Shown: in pieces, positions 61,101 to 64,000 of the stretch
How positions within the stretch are numbered: the stretch's first letter is position 1
Layout: each line of letters opens with the position of its first letter
Source: Runella zeae DSM 19591
GTDB lineage: Bacteria > Bacteroidota > Bacteroidia > Cytophagales > Spirosomataceae
NCBI RefSeq assembly: GCF_000423565.1
Contig: NZ_KE384042.1
Coordinates: 152,480 to 216,479, forward strand
Length of the DNA: 64,000 bases
Direction of reading: 5' to 3'
Notes under the pieces: model-generated
What the model was told of the DNA's origin: nothing
Database searches by the model: none
What the model saw: only the letters and a program-made list of their open reading frames with translations
Position numbers and translations under genes: made by a program

Positions 61101-61376
61101 CGAAATTTCCAGTTGGTAGGTTTTACTGATGTAGGTACTGCATGGACTGGCAAATGGCCTTTCAACCGTCAAAACAGTTTGAATACCGAACCGATTAACT
61201 TAGATTTCTTTAGTGCGATTGTGACCAATTTTAGAAATCCCTTCTTAGTAGGCTATGGGGTAGGTGCACGTACTATGTTGTTTGGTTTTTATGTGAAGTT
61301 TGATTATGGATGGGGACTAGATAATGGAGAAGTTAATAAGCCGATTCCGTATCTAACTTTGGGATATGATTTTTAA
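58161..61376 (+). CDS. very large exported protein: inactive peptidase-like domain, TolB-like propeller and barrel
   Basis: The 1071-residue protein has a signal peptide (MGVVVMLSQSVGAQ). The region of about 40-260 looks like a gluzincin peptidase-MA domain, with the DWFMSGIAAYISEGW block at 175-189, but the HExxH position reads R144-E-I-A-R148, so the zinc site is lost. Residues of about 300-620 form a TolB/WD40-like propeller (DFDISSDGSMLALSADSKGQ). The last ~350 residues are long beta strands (GARAEFVYDNSRINGMNMM, VGYGVGARTMLFGFYVKFDY) resembling an Omp85-type surface-antigen barrel ending in YLTLGYDF. Probably an outer-membrane anchored adaptor. No name is given. It has its own strong terminator. 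Confidence 0.75.
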   Translation: MKRCFIYKFWLMGVVVMLSQSVGAQNYPSQEQFGKNRVQYQRFEWKILKTNNFEIYHYGNGTPLATLAAQYAESEFDRITEALGYTPYNRIKIFLYNSPQELLQSNVGMANSTDLNETELNLAKSRLEIAFSGDQISFRKQLIREIARLFVYDMLYGGSLKDALQSTLLLSLPDWFMSGIAAYISEGWSPELDDYMRDAIVNRQMKKPSLLNGPEATLIGQSIWNYIAERYGKDNISNILNLTRIIRTEQTSVASTLGISFSRFLKEWREFYTNMATTTNANYKAPSGDWQQELNYSLGNLPNNARISLDNQYVAVTNKKDGRYNVEVINTEKRSTITILKGKFSLEKRTFLTRAPLVAWGRNNALAIISEENGRVFVEIFDILEKGKYKLRLTREIRGINQIVDFDISSDGSMLALSADSKGQNDLFLFNIGRSSLLQLTNDLYDDRHPHFVGYSSTKVLFCSNRLKDSLSVADKGSYKTVREKNTLFIHDGNPRAQTVRRIADSLGVISNPRTVDENTFYFLSDYKGVSNLYKYELDVKKLTPMTAMSQGILDYDYLVSSGAFVSINWYKDKEMLTYQRKLSPVTAEHIPTPRVQSMSGMSVYKTEQRNNPVADANIIAQMANPRKMQLDSGEIDTDNYEFDPDVLKTFEYRQRRGTSVPSMANLPIRNRKRDNITIKGPINYKSLFISNDATSDWRIDPIRGFGFAQSLTMNDLLENHIIKAGFFLGLLNFRTNNLWAEYNNLAHRIDFGVRVDRQSLYVQPPASQKYRYNRVAFTASYPFNNNARVSLSPFFAESRLLYVGNVNISTGDAASTYLGARAEFVYDNSRINGMNMMEGTRFKVRYDVFGGISNTKGFNRLAIDFRHYQKIHRDLIFATRISFAQSGGKAPKQSVLGGMENWTGNNQEGRVVNPLRVGISQSTLTPIDNRDIFFVELATNLRGFNFNKVSGTSHLLFNGELRMPLVKYFYRGPITSNFLRNFQLVGFTDVGTAWTGKWPFNRQNSLNTEPINLDFFSAIVTNFRNPFLVGYGVGARTMLFGFYVKFDYGWGLDNGEVNKPIPYLTLGYDF

Positions 61377-61396
61377 ATAGTATATAATTTTGATCT

Positions 61397-61429
61397 AAAA
61401 AAGCCGAGCTCTTATGCTCGGCTTTTTTT
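61397..61429 (+). terminator. rho-independent terminator
   Basis: A 13-bp stem (61397-61409 with 61416-61428) around GCCGAGC/GCTCGGC closes a 6-base loop and ends in a T-run. It follows the large exported protein gene by 20 bases. Confidence 0.93.
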
Positions 61430-62355
61430 ATGTCTTTTATAAATCTTTATTCCTACTCTTAAAATAGTTTTAAACGACATACCGTGTCCCCAAAAAGCGC
61501 TTTAGGTACCCCAAAAGGCTCTTTTCTAGGGTAAATTAAGGGAGTGCTTGGCACGGTTTTGGCTAACTCCCCCTCACTCTTTCTTTGCTAATAAAATAGG
61601 TAAATCACCAATAATGCCCCTATTTACTTCTATAAAAGATGAGCTAGTTGTTTGTGTGTAACGTTCTGTTTTATAGTGTATTAACTCTTTTGTTGGAAAG
61701 TCTGTCGGACTAGCGATAGACTTTGGCATAATTTTAGATACTTCTTGATTGGGTCAAAGCCTTATTTCATGCCAAAGCAGAAGCATCGATTTCTGAATGG
61801 AAAATCGCATACAATACCATCGTATGCTTTTTGACAATGAAATATAATCTAAAACAACAAAAGTGGCAGATGAAATCACAATTTATTACCCCTTCTAATA
61901 AGACTTTTGGGCATCAGAGATCCAGCCTAACAGCATCCTCAGAAAAGACGTTTTGGGATTTTTTGAGGAATTCAGCGTCGTGCTTACAGTGGATTCTGCT
62001 CAATCGAAAACAACCATTTAAGGCTGTACTCATCCGAACATCTTTTGTTGCTGACCTCATAGAAGGAGGACAGAGAGCTTCTTCTGTAACCGTACTGAGT
62101 GAAGATTACCATTACAATCTGCCTGGCGCATCACCCCCCACCTGCGATAGCTTAAGCTTCACCCATCAAAGTTTTACTCCAAAATATACCTTTTTTCAAC
62201 CAATTATGTCGCAGATTATGAATCAATTATCCATCTCACCTCCTCCGGATAAGCAGCGAATGCGAGCTCTGGGGGCACGCTTCGATGACAAATCGAAGCG
62301 ATGGGTATCGACCTCTCCTCCTTTACCGGATGTGGGGGTAAATTGTCATGAATCA
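61430..62355 (+). other. 926-bp structured leader of the adhesin gene
   Basis: The first part is non-coding: an outer stem pairs ACCGTGTC (61481-61488) with GGCACGGT (61550-61557), enclosing two tandem imperfect copies of about 21-25 bases starting CCCCAAAA (61488 and 61509). From 61738 the adhesin frame is open without a stop, with ATG codons at 61837, 61870, 62206, 62218 and 62260, so it may encode up to 173 extra residues. The predicted chain is proline/serine-rich and I recognise no domain. Hairpins GCATAC/GTATGC (61807-61827) followed by TTTTTG, and a 9-bp stem at 62278-62300, suggest an RNA role instead. Confidence 0.5.
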
Positions 62356-64000
62356 GTGCAACGTACTGATTTACCTTCCTCTGCCCGTTACTTAACCCAA
62401 TCGTTTAAGGCATTTGCGGGGGTGCTAGTGCTGACTTTGTTTACAGCCTTTTCAGCATTGGGGCAAAAAGTAGTAGATATTAAGTTGTCTAAGTTGGTTG
62501 ATAATGCTCAACCAACCATCGGACAACAAATCAAGTTTACTATATATGCTAAAAATGAAGGACCACAAAGTGCAGACTCCGTTATTGTTAGAGATGTATT
62601 CCCTACTGCTGGTGCCACTTTCGGTACTAGTACAGCGACTGCTGGGACTGTTTATACAGCAGTTGATGGTAAGTGGGTAATTCCTAGCATTGCTGCTGGA
62701 GACTCTGTTAAACTAGAATTGACTGGAACAGTAACAGGACGTGGCGTTTATTTTAATATAGCCGAATTAGTAGCTCTGGGTTCGAGCAGTGAAGACTCTG
62801 ACTCAAATCCAGGAAATGGTGATTTGGGCGAGGATGATATTGCAACGGCTTGTTTTTCGGTACCTTTATTATGGTATCCTGGAGATGAGTACACAGTATC
62901 ACTATCAGCATTAGGGACTACCTACTCAAATGTAGTCTGGTCTAAGTTAGGGACAAATGGACTAGTACCTATTACAGGTATTCCAAGTGATAGCGCATCT
63001 GTTTCCAACGATACCCTTACCATAAAAGGTACAGGGCGTTTTTCGTTTGCAGCACAAGTAAATAATTCTTGTCCGGCTACGGGCTGTTGTGATATTGTGG
63101 TTATTCTTGGGCCTCTTGGGTCTATTGGCGATTTCGTATGGAAAGATGTCAATGATAACGGTCGGTTAGATAGCGGCGAACCTGGCGTGAGCGGGGTTTT
63201 GGTGAGATTGTTCCAGAAGAACGATTTAGGAAATTTTGTAAAAATTGACTCAACAAATACATCAGGTATAGGTGCATATAAATTTGACGGTTTGTATCCT
63301 GGTGAATATCAAGTTCAGTTTGTAGGTACAAACTTACCAATAGGCTGTATTCTCTCTCCTAAACAAAATCAAGCTGGGGTACCAGATAGTTTGGATAGCG
63401 ATGCTAATCCTACCACAGGCTTTAGTCAAATCGTAACTATTGATCCTGAACAAGGAGGTTTGTTGAAAGATAACCCAACTATTGATGCGGCTGTATTTAG
63501 TCCGCTTGGTAGTATTGGAGATTTTGTATGGAAAGATTTAGATAACGATGGTATTCAAGACGGAAACGAGCCGGGGGTTAATAATGTACAAATTATATTG
63601 TACCAAAAAAACCAAGGAGGCACTTTTGTACCTATTGATACGACTCTGACTGTTAATAATCCAGTGGGAGGCGCGCCAGGCTATTACCTATTTGACGGAT
63701 TGTCATTAGGAGAATACCAAGTACAAATCGTTACTAGTAGTTTGCCAGTAGGTTGTGTATTAAGTACTCTTACTGACCAAGGTGGTAATGATGGTTTAGA
63801 TAATGATTTTAATCCTACTACAGGATTGAGTCAAGTTATTGCTATCAATCCTACGTTGGGAGGTATCAATAAAGACAATCCTACTATCGATGGAGCACTT
63901 TACAGTCCATTGGGCAGCATTGGAGATTTTGTATGGAAAGATTTGAATGATAATGGTCAGCAGGATTCAGGTGAGCCAGGAGTTCGGAATGTGCGGGTTA
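62356..64000 (+). CDS. giant SdrD-B-repeat surface protein, 5' part (cut by the window edge)
   Basis: The frame is open to base 64000. From GTG 62356 it gives a plausible signal peptide (charged start, then FAGVLVLTLFTAFSALGQ). Then follow a DUF11-like domain (VVDIKLSKLVDNAQPTIGQQ, ADSVIVRDVFP), an Ig-like region with CPATGCC, and three SdrD_B-type repeats of about 130 residues. SdrD_B domains form rod-like, calcium-binding stalks in adhesins. Surface anchoring or secretion by the type IX system is expected but the C-terminus is missing. Upstream ATGs (61837 to 62260) in the same frame make the true start uncertain. Confidence 0.75.
   Translation, partial: MQRTDLPSSARYLTQSFKAFAGVLVLTLFTAFSALGQKVVDIKLSKLVDNAQPTIGQQIKFTIYAKNEGPQSADSVIVRDVFPTAGATFGTSTATAGTVYTAVDGKWVIPSIAAGDSVKLELTGTVTGRGVYFNIAELVALGSSSEDSDSNPGNGDLGEDDIATACFSVPLLWYPGDEYTVSLSALGTTYSNVVWSKLGTNGLVPITGIPSDSASVSNDTLTIKGTGRFSFAAQVNNSCPATGCCDIVVILGPLGSIGDFVWKDVNDNGRLDSGEPGVSGVLVRLFQKNDLGNFVKIDSTNTSGIGAYKFDGLYPGEYQVQFVGTNLPIGCILSPKQNQAGVPDSLDSDANPTTGFSQIVTIDPEQGGLLKDNPTIDAAVFSPLGSIGDFVWKDLDNDGIQDGNEPGVNNVQIILYQKNQGGTFVPIDTTLTVNNPVGGAPGYYLFDGLSLGEYQVQIVTSSLPVGCVLSTLTDQGGNDGLDNDFNPTTGLSQVIAINPTLGGINKDNPTIDGALYSPLGSIGDFVWKDLNDNGQQDSGEPGVRNVRV
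63115..64000 (+). repeat. SdrD-B-type tandem protein repeats
   Basis: Unit starts are at 63115, 63505 and 63910 (units of 390 and 405 bp; the third is cut off). Each unit opens LGSIGDFVWKD and runs to D-x-x-P-T-I-D-x-A at its end, with conserved GEPGV and GEYQVQ inside. The repeats are diverged at the DNA level, so they are old rather than newly duplicated. Confidence 0.85.

Noticed and set aside
61741..61860. Possible transposase remnant in the open leader (WVKALFHAKAEASISEW)
   Set aside because: No catalytic residues, inverted repeats or target-site duplication are seen; the similarity is only impressionistic.
63115..64000. Tandem repeats as a CRISPR or satellite array
   Set aside because: The 390-405-bp units are in one coding frame and code for SdrD_B domains; no short repeats with unique spacers are seen anywhere in the window.

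Overview
The window comes from a chromosome of the phylum Bacteroidota, most likely an aerobic member of the Cytophagales (Spirosoma/Runella-like relatives). This is inferred from a SusC/SusD pair, an alternative complex III plus aa3 oxidase supercluster, carboxypeptidase-regulatory-like domains, AT-rich DNA with weak Shine-Dalgarno signals, and promoters of the Bacteroidota type (TTG, 19-20 bp, TAnnTTTG). I see no phage, insertion sequence, CRISPR array or known defence locus. Nearly all of the window is dense core genome.

Layout. 1-8480: envelope and housekeeping genes: a DUF2007 tail, cdsA, an exported regulatory-like domain protein, lpxH (minus), a sugar-isomerase-type cupin, a YfiT/DinB protein, a DUF1232 protein, tatA, gatA, mltD and hemJ. 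A nested hairpin lies just before hemJ. 8481-9267 is a gene-poor gap. 9268-15180: an outer-membrane porin, a di-haem peroxidase lipoprotein, a small exported protein, and a coupled SGNH hydrolase plus beta-lactamase-fold serine hydrolase. 15251-19901 (minus): a SusD/SusC nutrient uptake pair. 20230-23563 (minus): flavin reductase, fahA and hmgA (homogentisate, i.e. tyrosine, catabolism), with a clean promoter and a 20-bp palindrome. 23687-31302 (minus): two cupins, an RND efflux pump (inner-membrane transporter, adaptor, outer-membrane channel), a DUF3995 protein and a TetR regulator. A 15-bp dyad occurs both in the tetR promoter and in front of the channel gene.

31592-34260: an HNH endonuclease gene, rpsA and tRNA-Cys. 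34453-51047 is one long plus-strand respiratory block: actABCDEF, coxB, coxA, ctaA, ctaB, two subunit III genes, a subunit IV gene, a SCO-like protein without any cysteine, a DUF420 protein and a small Cys-x-x-Cys membrane protein. Together they form a quinol-to-oxygen electron chain with its haem A synthesis and probable metal-centre assembly factors. 51200-54942: prmC, then a translationally coupled set of a LolA-like protein, a signal-peptide-bearing YidD and two TPR proteins with TM2-like membrane ends. 54980-56028 (minus): a TM2 protein and a small beta-barrel protein. 56313-61376: cmk, an FAD oxidoreductase and a very large exported protein with a dead peptidase-like domain, a TolB-like propeller and a barrel. 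61430-64000: a long structured leader and the 5' part of a giant SdrD-B-repeat surface protein that runs off the window.

The best candidates for something undescribed are the exported YidD/TPR/TM2 operon, the cysteine-free SCO protein beside a Cys-x-x-Cys protein in the oxidase cluster, the structured leader of the adhesin gene, and the hairpin in front of hemJ. None is proven here. Each is a sequence observation plus inference.
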